DNA of 55,449 nucleotides, from NCBI GenBank assembly GCA_002803225.1, contig NXFV01000312.1, forward strand, positions 1 through 55,449. The letters run 5' to 3'. This document shows positions 32,800 through 43,695 of this stretch, piece by piece. A program made the translations under genes and the position numbers. The number at the start of each line of letters is the position of its first letter. Within the stretch, counting starts at the first letter, position 1. This DNA comes from Gamarada debralockiae (taxonomy: Eukaryota > Ascomycota > Leotiomycetes > Helotiales > Hyphodiscaceae). The notes beneath the pieces were generated by a model that worked only from the letters and a program-made list of their open reading frames with translations, was not told where the DNA came from and ran no database searches.

Positions 32800-34332
32800 T
32801 CACTGTGTGATATCCCATGCCCTGGGAATCCCGTTCATATTTGTGGCGGTCCTGGAACTGAGGGAGTGAACTTTTTGCTCTCTGTTTATGTAGATGATTG
32901 AACGGCGAAAACAATCATCTGAAGCTTCCGCCTTTTGCTTCTGGCCAACCCCGATCTTCTCCAGACTCCGTCCACTCACCAAACTCGTCCCAGGCACCAC
33001 ACCCACTTATGTATTCTTCGACTGCATAGGGTCGTCCACCAACTTCCCGAATTTAGCCTTCTCCGGGCCATTTGTACGTGCAACAACCTTTGAGGTCTGC
33101 TTTGAATTCTGCAGACTGGCAGGGATCCCCACCGTTATGCAGCAGCGTACGTAACGGGATATTATTGTGGGAACGGTGAGGCTCTGAAAAAAGAGACTGC
33201 CAACTACAAGGTCTTGCCGAATTCATGCAGTACACCATGCCCAACAAATTTAAGTGAGATTTGCGGTGATCCTTTCAATTTTGAACCACATCCCAACCCA
33301 ACCTTCATTCTATCTGCATATATTCTAGGTAAGCAGGCTACCAATGATTCTCCACTTGGTGTCATCGAACCTTTGAAGCAGAACCTTCGGGTGCCTTCAG
33401 GACCAGCAGCGCATTACAAACCGTTTGGTTGCATCGGCTCCTCCACTAACTTTCCCAGCTTCATCTCCCCTCGACTGAGGATCCTGTACAAGCTTTGATT
33501 ACTGCTTCCAGTACTGCACGGCTTCTGGACCCTACATTCGATATGTTGCCGCTGGACCGACAGGTTGCTACATTGACCTACCGACCCATCCCGATCCAAC
33601 ACTCGAAATTTGCTTCGACTCGTGCAAGATTTCGGGTTCACAGTATATATGTCGCCACTTCGTCGACGGCTGCTATTGTGTAGACGAAAATTCTTTTGTG
33701 GGAAATCCAAACAATTTTGACGTCGAGCTCAGGTTCTGTAACTTGCCGTGCCCGAGAAATCCGGTCGAGTTTTGTGTGGCTACAATGTACCAGGTGCCAA
33801 TACACCGTTTTTGCTGTTGGTTTACATGCTAGACGGTGGAAACGGCCGTCAAGGCTCGCATTCAACGTCAATTGGCTCGTAGCAGAGCAGAGCTTGAACT
33901 CGATCCCGGGGACCGGGAGGTTGATGGCTATCCCACATCATCGACATTCCACTCGATGGCCCGCCATAAAAAAGGACATGTTCGGGTATTTGGGCTGTCT
34001 CGGGTACCTTCCGAAACTGGCCCCTAGTACAGTAACTTGCTTCCTTACCCCGAGCTGCCTCGATCCTGCGTTGGCGACGATCCTCCATGTGGGTTCTTCC
34101 GAGTTCTGACTGATGCTCACATGGATCTGGAGCTCTGCATGAGGCAGTATCCGACTGGTCATGACAAGCGATATGTAGCCGTCTTCAGAGATGAGTTCTA
34201 TCTCGTAACTGCAAACTCATCTCTAATGGACCCTGGCGTCTTTCTCGCGCCAGACTCGGAATGCCCGAACGGCTCCCCTTGTTCTGGGAACTCAAACGGG
34301 ACATGTGGCGGCTACTTTTTTCGCCCGATCTG
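32800..34332 (+). pseudogene. WSC-domain array, decayed
   Basis: Remains of at least three WSC (Cys-rich, carbohydrate-binding) modules. First: SLCDIPCPGNPVHICGGPGTEG at 32800-32870 (only the end of a module). Second: FFDCIGSSTNFPN at 33020, YYCGNGEAL and STPCPTNLSEICGDP to about 33280. Third: FGCIGSSTNFPS at 33425, CYIDL, GCYCVDENSFVGNPNNF and CNLPCPRNPVEFC to about 33780. A final Cys-containing stretch reads DLELCMRQYPTGHD and CPNGSPCSGNSNGTCGGYFF to a stop at 34332. Frames change repeatedly and no single start remains. WSC arrays occur in wall sensors and secreted enzymes; it directly follows the GH16 relic, so one fused gene is possible. Confidence 0.6.
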
Positions 34333-34899
34333 ATAATCCTGCCAGCCTCAGGGGGGTTTCTACGCATGTCTTAGCATCTTCTGGCCGCAACCCACTGCCT
34401 GTCTCAAAATTCCCGCGAGAACTTGATGCTGGGCTCAAAGCGGATCCAATCGATCTAATGGCTATGACAACAAAGCTATGCATTCATTGTAATCCATAAG
34501 GCGAAGTATTGCTCGTCTCGCCGGCACGCAATATGATCGGCAAGCCAGATCTCTCAGACGACGCATATTGTCAACGCGGTCATCGTTGCGCATGTCCAAA
34601 CCATCACTCAGCTCAGCAACTAAGCTCTGCAATCCATTGTTTCGCCGCCAGAGGTATTTAATGTAGGAGATGCTGCGGATTTGGCAAGCGAGGAGTTGGG
34701 TGATGAGACTGGAGGGAAAGTGGATCACCTTTCTTGTTCGGGCATTTTTCTGCAGTGTGGGGGTTAATGTCCACTATGCCGCATCCGGAATAGAATAGGG
34801 AAATTCGCAAAACTCACCGCTGACTGCCTGATATCTTATAGTAGACTGCAGATAGTATATTTATTCGCTATCCGTATTGCAAAGATTCAAGGAAGGAAT

Positions 34900-35035
34900 A
34901 AAAGCGGAAACACAACTCTCTTAGCGTCAGTCGAAAAGAGCTCAGCAATGCTCTTTTTACTTCTTGAGCACGACGCCGACACCGATCACAAAAGCCGAAG
35001 CACGTCGATAGAAGCTTCTCTTGGGGAAGGGTCGA
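34900..35035 (+). pseudogene. Ankyrin-repeat fragment
   Basis: One frame reads NTTLLASVEKSSAMLFLLLEHDADTDHKS, the inner half of an ankyrin repeat (hydrophobic helix then LLEHxAD). No start, and stops follow shortly. Low-confidence remnant of an ankyrin protein. Confidence 0.4.
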
Positions 35036-35818
35036 TAATGTGAAGCTTCTAATGGATAGGGGAGCGGATAAGCGTTGACGTTACGAAGAGAAGAGCATGG
35101 CCATTGGGCTTGCTCAACATACGCAGAACAACCGCTCAGGCTGACCTTACAAACCCCTCCTCTTCATTCCCAATTGGACTTCAAGTTTTCCTAGTCTTCT
35201 ATCTACCCCCATTCATTCCTAGTCCTGATCACGCAGGTGGATCAATGACAGCCGATCTGCATGTTTACTCTGGGTGGATGTTCACCGTGAGTGGATGTTT
35301 ATTTTGGGTGGGTGTTTACCGTAGGTGAGTGGTTACACGTACTGCACTGCAGCACGACAAATTGAGCAACTTGCAGGCGACGCGTATCCCTCCTTCTGTT
35401 ATCGTGCCATTCAGAAGTGGAATATATAGCGAGCATGCAGCCACGCTCGAAACAGGTTTTCATAGCCACAAAATGCGAAACCCAGGGTAAGGCTAGCAAA
35501 TAGCAGTTGATGTATGCGGGATGTTGTTGGATGGAAAGATACAGCTTTTGATCCAATCAGCCGAATAACCAATAACGTCCAAAGGGTCCCCCCCCTTTGT
35601 GACCGGACGAGACTGTCCACATGCTTGGCATTGTGGTTTGGGGAGCTAGCTGGAGAGGGAGGAGCTACTCCATTCTCCTTTCAGCTGAGAGAGATCATTT
35701 ACAGTAGAAGCAATAGCGGCATTTCAAAATTCTCTCCACTCACTCCTTGTGACCCCTTCCAACCTGAAGGAGCAATTCTTCTACAAAGGTCGACACGAAT
35801 ATTGAGAATAGCATCACC

Positions 35819-37399
35819 ATGGCCGCCGCTGGGTCTTCGGTCCAGCCTGTGGACCGGAAAGGGAAGAAACCCGTCATTGAACAAGAGTCTCACATTGTGT
35901 TTCCCCCTAAGCTCTATGGACAACCCCGACGTTACATTACGACGAGCACTGCTCGAACGAAGGCAGCGAGCCAATTTTCTCCGACTAAATTTCACAGTCT
36001 GAGAACCGACTTTCATGGGGCATCAATTACCACAGGGACATCGGCGTGGCCAATTCTCGGCAATGACGGTATTGACTCTGGTGTCTCCGACTTGGACTTC
36101 GAGCCTCCTCGGAACCATCGAGGATCATATTGGAAGAACTTAACCGCAAAAACGGAGGATGGAAAGGTTGTATTGTGGGTGGCCGGTGACATGAGACTCG
36201 TAGATGGCTACATGCTAGTGGGTCAAGAGCTAGGAGGTTTATTAAATCCACTAGGAGCGGTCGCTGGCGACTCGGAAGCTCGGCTGGTAGAAGGAAACAC
36301 GATGAAGGAGACCATAGCCCAGCTAAGACAGGAGATAAAAGACACAAGAAGAGACAAAGAGGCGCTTCAGGGAGAAATGACTTGGTTTGAGCAGCACAGA
36401 GCAAGTTTCCAAAAACAGAAGGATGAAAGCAAAAGGCTGAATACCAGAAACCAAGAAGTGACTGAACAGCGGGACGAAGCAGAGAAGAAGAACATCGAGC
36501 TACAGCTTCAAATGTCTAATCTCAGGAATACGAATTCGGACCTGGCTGATAGTCTTCAAAAAGCAAATGCAGAAAAAGAGAGCTTGACAAAACAACATGA
36601 TGAGAAAGTCCAAAGTCTGGAGAAAGAAATTGGCAAGCTACAAACAGTCGTCAGCAATTGGACTGGGGAATCTGAGCGAATCAGAAAAGAGAAAACCTCA
36701 CTTGAGTTGAAATGCCAGCAGTACGAACACAAGAAGACCTTGCCTCAAGAGAGGGTCCAGACTCTGGAAGAGCGACTTCAGCTGGTTCAAACGGACAAGA
36801 CCACACTTGAACACAAGAAGACCACACTTGAACACGAGAAGACCACACTTGAACACGAGAAGACCACACTTGAACACGAGAAGACCGCACTTGAACAAGA
36901 GAAGACCACACTTGAACATGAGAAGACCTCGCTCCAAGAGAGGGTCGACACTCTGGATAAGCAAATCGATCTAATACACGGTATGCTGAACGTCACTCTC
37001 GACCAGTCAAGTCTGGACCATGACCTTCGGGACGAGGAGATTGGGAGCCTCCGTAGTGATAACGATAGGTGGCGAGCGCAGATAGAAGAATTGGAAGAGG
37101 GGATCAGCGTGCTCTATGTTGCGTATGCCGAATCTGAAACTGGCCTTGGCCACTTTCGGGCACTCTCAGAACATCTACAGAGGAGCAGCTTGCCGGCACA
37201 CCGACAGAATGAAGCGCGTAGATTGCAGGCAAGGCCAAGCGAGATCGATCTAACCATGGTACGCAAAAAGAGTGGGAAAATGTGAGTGTCAAAGATCCCG
37301 TCGAATATCCTATAAAGAAGTTACTGACTCCATGACATCAGCGGGGTCATGGTGAAGGATGGCGAGGTAAAGTGGCTGAAAAGGAGAAAATCGCAATAG
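35819..37399 (+). CDS. Coiled-coil protein with expanding heptad repeat
   Basis: Unknown function. Exon 1 35819-37281 and exon 2 37342-37399 (intron GTGAGT...CATCAG, 60 bp) give 506 residues. The joint reads KKSGKIGVMVKDGEVKWLKRRKSQ at the C-terminus. Residues 1-160 are non-coiled with Ser/Pro-rich and basic parts; residues 160-460 are nearly continuous coiled coil rich in Glu, Lys, Gln and Leu. Within it, residues 326-374 are seven tandem heptads of the form EKTTLEH coded by a 21-bp minisatellite. The C-terminus is basic (KWLKRRK) and could be a nuclear signal. Intact frame throughout. Similar in style, though not obviously in sequence, to the coiled-coil gene at 10138. Confidence 0.8.
36794..36940 (+). 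repeat. 21-bp heptad-coding minisatellite, 7 units
   Basis: Seven units of 21 bp code DKTTLEH, KKTTLEH, EKTTLEH, EKTTLEH, EKTALEQ, EKTTLEH, EKTSLQE. Central units are almost identical at nucleotide level, outer ones diverged. Unit length equals one coiled-coil heptad, so copy-number change keeps both frame and register. Confidence 0.92.
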
Positions 37400-37882
37400 T
37401 CACGGTCATGTTCCCGTTCTTATCCCAGGCGGTCCTCTCCTATGTTGACCTTCTTTGGCGTTCTCTTATTGGAAGATTTGCTCTTACCTCCTGTCCGCCT
37501 TGCGAGGATACGAGGTTTACCCTTGGTCCACGGGAGCCCTGGTCCTACCCCGACTGAATATCCTACCCTAGGTGAAGGAAGACCGGACTGATTGATCGAA
37601 GGAAAGGGGCCACTGAGGAGTAGCGCCTGTACGCACAATGTCTTTCAGGCACGGCTTATGGAATATTTGAATAGCAGGATGGGCATGTGTTGACCACGAT
37701 GTAACAGGATGTTTGGAGTAAAATGTGAAGTTGGTGTCATAAGAGGCAATGGAAATAATTTCTCTAACAGAGCAAATCCACATCATCGACGGTTCGTACG
37801 GCCTTTGATGCGTTGCGACTGTTCACCCTAGCCTACTCTGCCAAGCGTTCCTGATGGGTAGTTCGGCGCTTAGCGAACAAGC
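37400..37882. other. Intergenic, nothing recognised
   Basis: Short region between the coiled-coil gene and the MITE. Only small ORFs; no motif recognised. Confidence 0.4.
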
Positions 37883-38363
37883 CACCAGGGGGTGCGGTAA
37901 TTCGCGCACCAGGTGTACTTAGCGAGGCCAAACCTCACCAAAACTTGCCTACTTCAAGTGTATATAAACTATTTTTCTTTTAATCGAATTCTTTATAACT
38001 CTAATATATAATCTGAATTTTCTTAATGTTTAAATAGAATTTTATAGGTTATTTTTAATAATTTTCTTTAAAAAGTTATTAGAGCCCAAAGTTAAGGTAG
38101 CTAAAATTTAGCTAATTTTATATGTAAATTAATTATTAACATACTTTTCTTAAAAATTAAGCAAGACTTACGAATTAAAAGTAGAAGGTATTTAAAAGTA
38201 TTAAACTTAATGTTATAAATAATCAATTATTTAAATATAAAGTGGTCTTACAATATATTTTTCTGGGGAATTTCACTTCTAAAAAGGGTAGGTTTTGATA
38301 GTGGTTTGCCTTGCTAAGTACCTTTATCGATTTGTGGTGCGCGAATTAGTGCAACCCCTGGTG
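37883..38363. mobile_element. MITE-like element with ~80-bp imperfect terminal inverted repeats
   Basis: The left end begins CACCAGGGGGTGCGGTAATT and contains TTCGCGCACC, GTACTTAGCGAGGC and CAAAAC. The reverse complement of the right end reads CACCAGGGGTTGCACTAATT, then TTCGCGCACC, GTACTTAGCAAGGC and CAAAAC in the same order. Interior is about 75-80% A/T without an ORF. 481 bp in all, flanked by AGC on both sides (possible 3-bp target duplication). Too small for a transposase, hence non-autonomous. Confidence 0.75.
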
Positions 38364-39330
38364 AGCCACAACGCAGTGATTACATAAGCAATTCTTCATC
38401 CAAAACGGAGCATCTAATTTTGACTTAGCCAATCAGGCACGTTGGTTCGGTTTTTGGCTTAGAGCTATTTTGACGATTTTGGGCTCGATTCAAGGCCTTA
38501 GACTCATGATCCCATCACCTTTGCTTTTGCAACTCCTTTTCTCGAAGACGTCAGAATCTGGCCTTCGCCTCTGATTCCACAACCTACCTCATTAACGTCT
38601 AGGTTTTACTCCAGTTCTGACACCCTTGCCAAGCTTGTTTACTTTACTTTTTGTATACCATTTTGATCAGTTTTTGGCTCAGTTCTAGGCGTCTCTCAAT
38701 CCAAGGCAATGTCAGCCGCTACTCTTATTCTGGCCTCGATGCTAGAAAATATAGTCGCACGCTCCACTTCCGAATCTGGCCATCCTCATCTTATGCTTTC
38801 TTTGACTTTCCCCTTTTCCATAATCAGGATGGCTTCTCGCTTTCGATTCTGGTCTTTGCCTAATTCTGGCCTTACTAGTTCTATCTTCACTTTTGGTTCC
38901 ACAACCTCAATAATTAAGTAGTAGATTTGTCTTTCAGTTATGTGGTTATAGTATAATTAGAAATTAAAAATCTCTAGAATATAAGACATTCAATTAAGTA
39001 ATAATAAATCTTTGTTAGGTTGCTAATTACAGTGCGCCCCACTATCGGTAAGGCTAGTCACATGACGCTTGGGAGACAGTCTAATCCTCTTCTTCTCTCT
39101 CCTTCCGAAAATGTAAGAGTGCAAGGGCTGGAAGGCCGATTCCTGGGACTCGGTCATAGCGAAATAACTATAATATCTATAAAATTATAGGAGAGTCGGG
39201 GCGTGGCGATGAATACTGGTTATACGAGGAATGCGATGGGGTTCTGGCTTTGGTTACGGTTTTTGATTTTGTGGTGTAAATTGAGCGATAATTCATTTCT
39301 TGCCATTCCATCCTATCCACAACAACGACA
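38364..39330. other. Intergenic, nothing recognised
   Basis: About 970 bp. Pyrimidine-rich plus strand, two short overlapping ORFs (38651-38921) without motifs. Possibly old repeat. Confidence 0.35.
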
Positions 39331-40376
39331 TTACCCCTTCGTTTCAGTTGAAGAACAAAACCAGTGCTTTTCCAATCCCAACAGTAGCGGTTTCTCTCCC
39401 CGCTGTCGCCTCCAAATATTGGTACTCCTTACCAGCTCATCGCAGCCCTTGAGCAGTCCTCTGTATTTCCTGGCGAAACCCTCCTCCACCTCCCAACTGC
39501 TCTGCAGCCATGGATCGCTCCACACTATCAGGCCCGTCCTCCCACCATCTCCGAGGCCAATATCCTTATAATCCTTGACTGGATCCCGAGAGATGGGGTT
39601 AAGGTTGGCGTCAAGCTCGACGCCGTATAGAACGTCAAGGCAGAATTCTGTACCGTCAATCGTGGAGCCTGCTCGGATTAGATTGTCCCTATACATGGGA
39701 AACGGGAACACGTCAATCTCGGGGTGGTGTGGTATCGTCTTTTGCAGAAAGGTGGGATGGAGCGTTGGGGGTAACTTCTCAAGTTCAAGATTGGATTTCG
39801 AAGAGGTCATGAAAGGTGAGGCGATGTCATCGTTCATGTCCTCAGGATCGAGGCCCAACAAGACGACATTGCGTGTCAGAGCTCGTACGAGGTTGAAGTG
39901 GAGTAAGGTCAAGAGCTTCTGATCTGCGGGGAGGGGGGTCCGCATGTAGGATGAGAAATTGGTGGCGTTGGTGACGGAGTGCCGTTGGGATGGGTGCATA
40001 CAGATTGCTTGGCTGAACGGGAGTCGGGAGAGCTCAAGCGCTTGGGGAGAGGTTTGTTTTGGCTCTGGACCAGTGAACAGGACTATCGAATTGGGTGACG
40101 AACCGGCATGACTGCGCCGTTTACCTTCAGGGGTTGATTCAATGATATGCAAGTGGAGTGTTGTTTGGTAAACTCACGTGAAGCTCTCTGATTCAAACGA
40201 TTCTGCAGCTTCCTTCTCATTGCTGTGCTTGAGACACCCGTCCAATCTTCCTTGCTACTACAGATCCCTGATCGTTGGGGCATCGGCAGGACTTCAATCC
40301 CAGGTTGGTTAAACAGAGACATTTCACAGGGCATCGAGGTCAAAGCTTCGGCATCCATTTTCGTACTACGAGGCAC
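39331..40376 (-). CDS. bZIP-type transcription factor, DUF3425 family
   Basis: Predicted nuclear regulator. Exons 40376-40178 and 40124-39331 (intron 53 bp, GTGAGT...CTGAAG) give up to 330 residues; a second Met at 40358 is an alternative start. The joined basic region reads RRKLQNRLNQRASRKRR, with the bZIP-like Asn and Arg spacing; the intron lies inside this motif. No clear leucine zipper follows. The C-terminal half is the DUF3425 region: LLTLLHFNLVRALTRNVVLLGLD, PTFLQKTIPHHPEIDVFPFPMYRDNLI and FCLDVLYG. This architecture is common in ascomycetes and often found near metabolic genes. Its neighbours SDR and thioesterase suggest local regulation, as inference. Confidence 0.82.
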
Positions 40377-40995
40377 GGATGACTTTCTGGCAGTGTACAG
40401 ATAGGAGAAAAATATGGATAGGAAAGAGAGGATCGAGCATCATGCTCGGAGCAGGCTTCATATGTTGGGTGCTGACATTTTAGGGCTGGGAGTTGTAGTG
40501 GCGAACAATCCTAGTCGCCTGTGAGACGGGCACTGGGGTATGCAACCTGCTGACATGCTAAATAAGCGAGGTAGGCCAGTAAATTCACACCCAAAACCCT
40601 GATCCACGCAATCTTCTCACCAAATAGCTCAGTGGCGAAGGCTAAGTTCAGCCCCCAGGTTTCCGATTTCTCGGATCGCCACCATCCTCAGTGAGCCTCT
40701 TTTGATTTCATCTTGCTTCAAACTCCACAAACTTATGCGAATGTGCAATGCTACCTGCTGACGGGCGGTGGGTTAGACGGCCCGAGTCCAGGACAGTGCC
40801 ATGGGTACAGGACATAATAAATGTTGCGATTTCCTTTGTCTTTTGACATCCCTACCTGAAGGAGACATTTCTTTTTTAATTTGTTGAGCTCTGCTGAGCG
40901 GTTGAATCTTGCATCAAATCTTTCGTTCCCCTTGATATATATCAGCTTTATTTTTCCCTTGCTTAGCCGGGGTAGTCGAATCCAAGTATTGAAAG
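40377..40995. other. Divergent promoter region
   Basis: About 620 bp between the bZIP gene and the SDR gene, transcribed away from each other. No specific site assigned. Confidence 0.45.
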
Positions 40996-42350
40996 ATGGC
41001 AGCAACCTGGGCGGAGATGTTTCCGCCGAAACCAACCTTCACCGAGAAAGATATGCCAGACCAAAATGGACGTGTGTTCATCGTGACAGGAGGCTCAGCA
41101 GGGATTGGCTACGAAGTCGCCAAGACGCTGTATCACCTCAACGGTCGAGTGTACATCACCTCTCGGTCCTCCGCAAGTGGCAAAGCGGCAATCGAATCGA
41201 TCGTCGCCTCGAAACCTTCTCCTAACCAAATGGCGAAGTCCGGACATGGCTCACTCCACTTCTTACAACTTAACCTTAGCAATCTCACCACGATCAAAGC
41301 GACAGCCAAGGACTTTCTGTCCAAGGAAACCCGCCTCGATGTAATATGGCACGACGCGGGCGTCATGCTGCCCAACGACCCCGAAGCAACGACAGCACAA
41401 GGTTACCATCAACAGTTAGGAATCAATGCGCTGGCACCGTTTCTTCTGCAACACTTCCTGACCCCATTGATGCTCTCCACTGCTGTCTATGCCACGCCCA
41501 ATTCTGTACGCATGATTTTTGTCGCCTCTTCTGGCCATCGTGCTGCGCCGATGCCTGATGGCGTGAGGTACGTTCTCCAGCATTGCCGTTAACGTGAAAT
41601 GCAAGCAATGAATCGTTCTGTTTATTTCAATGACCAAAAATTCTGCTTCGGATAGTCAAAAGATTGTTTTGACATTCTGAAATTCGATCATCAAAATCGG
41701 CGTGACAGATCGGGACGAATATATCTAAGCGAGGTTCATCCACCTTCTGCAGCTAACTGAACAACTGATATCTCCACTTCCACTCAATGCCGTATAGAGT
41801 TTATATTTCAAGGAGTGTGCCGAGCTGAGATATTTGTTTTCTCGGGCTGTTGTCTTGGAACTTGATACCAAATGGTTCAATCGGATTGAGCAATTGCTGA
41901 CTCCCCTTTCTGCTCTCTAGCTTGGACGACCTCGATCTGTCGAAAAGCAGCAAAACCGGACCAAGAAGGGAAGCCGAGCGGTACGGGCAGAGCAAAGCAA
42001 TGAACGTCATACATGCGCATGAAGTTGCTCGCCCATACGGCGACAAAATAGTCTCATTGAGTTTGCATCCCGGCGCTCTCAGTACTGGCCTGCAGAAGAA
42101 TGCACCGGGGTGGTTCAATGCCATCTTTGGCATACTGAGGAAAGAGCCGATATTAGGGGCGTTGACAGAGCTGTTCGCTGGTTTGAGCGATTTAAGTGAC
42201 AATGAGAAGGATGAGAGGAATGGTGGTTATATTTTGCCTTGGGGGAGGTGGGGTGACGCACATGAAAGTATTGTTGAGGGCCTAGAAAAGCGGGGAACAG
42301 GTGAGAGGCTATGGAAGCTGTGTGGGGGGTTGATGCAAGAGTATATGTGA
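40996..42350 (+). CDS. Short-chain dehydrogenase/reductase (SDR)
   Basis: NAD(P)H-dependent oxidoreductase of the retinol-dehydrogenase/WW-oxidoreductase-like fungal group. Exon 1 40996-41567, exon 2 41921-42350; 333 residues. Visible: cofactor motif TGGSAGIG at residues 32-39, the NAG-equivalent written HDAGVM, active-site Ser in FVASSGH, catalytic YGQSK (YxxxK), and the post-catalytic LHPGALSTGLQ. The intron is 353 bp, long for this window, but joins the frames exactly (GTGAG | C TTG) with a CTGAC branch and CTCTAG acceptor. A missed small exon inside is possible. HDAG in place of NNAG replaces one Asn that often stabilises the fold. Substrate unknown; sits between a regulator and a thioesterase. 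Confidence 0.88.
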
Positions 42351-42453
42351 ATCTTGAATTGATTATGCTAATGGAAGCCGTGAATGGTTTCAAACACCAG
42401 TCTAGAGCTCACAAAGTGAAGCCTCAAATCCTTAAGCCCTTGACCAACCATGC

Positions 42454-43569
42454 CTAAAGCTTGGCTCCCCCTACCACGTTTTGGTTATTCAACGGATGCC
42501 CCATAATCAGCGCTGTATGCCAACTCCTCGCGACCAATCTCTCCCGTTCGTCCAAGATCCAGACATCCATCCCAAATCGTCCATTAATTACCTCACTCAT
42601 CTCGACCCTCATGAACAACCATTCCCATCCTTCCCTCCCCTCCTTGTCTCGAGGGGAAGCTCGCCTAACTTCCAACCCATAACTAAGCGTCGGATACCAG
42701 TTTCCCACCAAGCCGTACGCCTCCGGTAATGGCCTAAAACAATCCGCTAAATACGGCAATGAGTCGACAGTGAAGCGTGTTCCGATACTTGGAGAGGCCC
42801 ATCGTACCCATTGCTCGCGTACGCTTGGGCCGTAGATTGGCGATGCGGATGACGCGGGGGTGTTGGGCGCGTGGTACATGGAGATTTTCCAGGCTGCGGG
42901 TCGCCGTGAAGGCCAGCGAGGATCGTGGTTCAGGGGTGAGCAGTCTTCTCTTTTAGGTACTGAGAATTGGGAGGACAAGGGGCGCACTGGGAGGTTTTTA
43001 TTGGAAGTGAGGGACTGAGCTTCGGAGGAAAGATTCCCTTGGGTGATGAGCGCTTCGAGACGCAGATGTAGTGAGTTAGATTGGGGATCCTGCTGCAAGA
43101 GTTGTACTCGGAGCGTGGAAAATTGATGGCCTAGTTTCAGAGGCATGATGGAAATGGTACCAGGGCCAATCGTGGTGCGCGAGAGGAATTCAACATGTGA
43201 CGTTATTAGGTCGGTTTGTTTGAGAGCAGCGTGGTGGGTTTGCATGTAAGTTTTGGCTGCGACGGCGGCGAGAGATAGGAGGTACCCTCCATGAGGAACT
43301 GAATGCTGTTATTATCAACGTGACTTGGGTTGAAATGGGTGAATGGGGTCCTGACTGGAAACGATAGACCAGTCACGCTTAATGTCCACGGTGTACGTCG
43401 TAGGGTCGGAAGGAGAAGGCGTGACTTTCATGGCTTCGGAATATGAGCTCACAGGAAAATTATCAGGAAGAGCAGGCATTTCTGCCCAGGGCTGATCTTC
43501 TTGAATGAGCTTCATGATGGTCTTGCTGTGAAATTGCTTCCCAGCTTCTGTGTCGGAGCTACATTTCAA
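42454..43569 (-). CDS. Thioesterase-like protein (acyl-CoA thioesterase, double hotdog)
   Basis: Likely acyl-CoA thioesterase of the fungal 4HBT_3/TesB-like family. Exons 43569-43356 and 43298-42454 (intron 57 bp, donor GTCAGG, acceptor TTCAG) give 352 residues. The joint gives DWSIVSIPHGGYLLSLAA, the conserved W-x(5)-PHGG strand of this family. The second hotdog carries SLPYLADCF near the position of the catalytic DxxxP/DS motif and a C-terminal VWILDERERLVARSWHTAL. The start is uncertain: 43569 is the first Met, and an in-frame Met follows about 18 residues on. Its stop is about 100 bp from that of the convergent SDR gene. Confidence 0.82.
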
Positions 43570-43695
43570 GGAAACGGCTGAGGTTATTTTGCATATTCCG
43601 CATCCGCAGATGCAGTAATACGGATGCGGGTGCGGAAATGCACTTACGTGATATTCATCTTGTTAATAATCACTTGACATGGGCACTTACCAAGT
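43570..43695. other. Short spacer
   Basis: Sequence between thioesterase start and the Tc1 relic; nothing recognised, promoter presumably interrupted or bounded by the element. Confidence 0.3.

Noticed and set aside
35514..36002. 162-codon plus-strand ORF overlapping the coiled-coil gene start
   Set aside because: Out of frame with the well-supported coiled-coil protein and without features of its own.
36681..36996. Overlapping minus-strand ORFs with Ser-Ser-Cys or Val-Phe-Lys-Cys repeats
   Set aside because: Antisense reading of the 21-bp heptad minisatellite.
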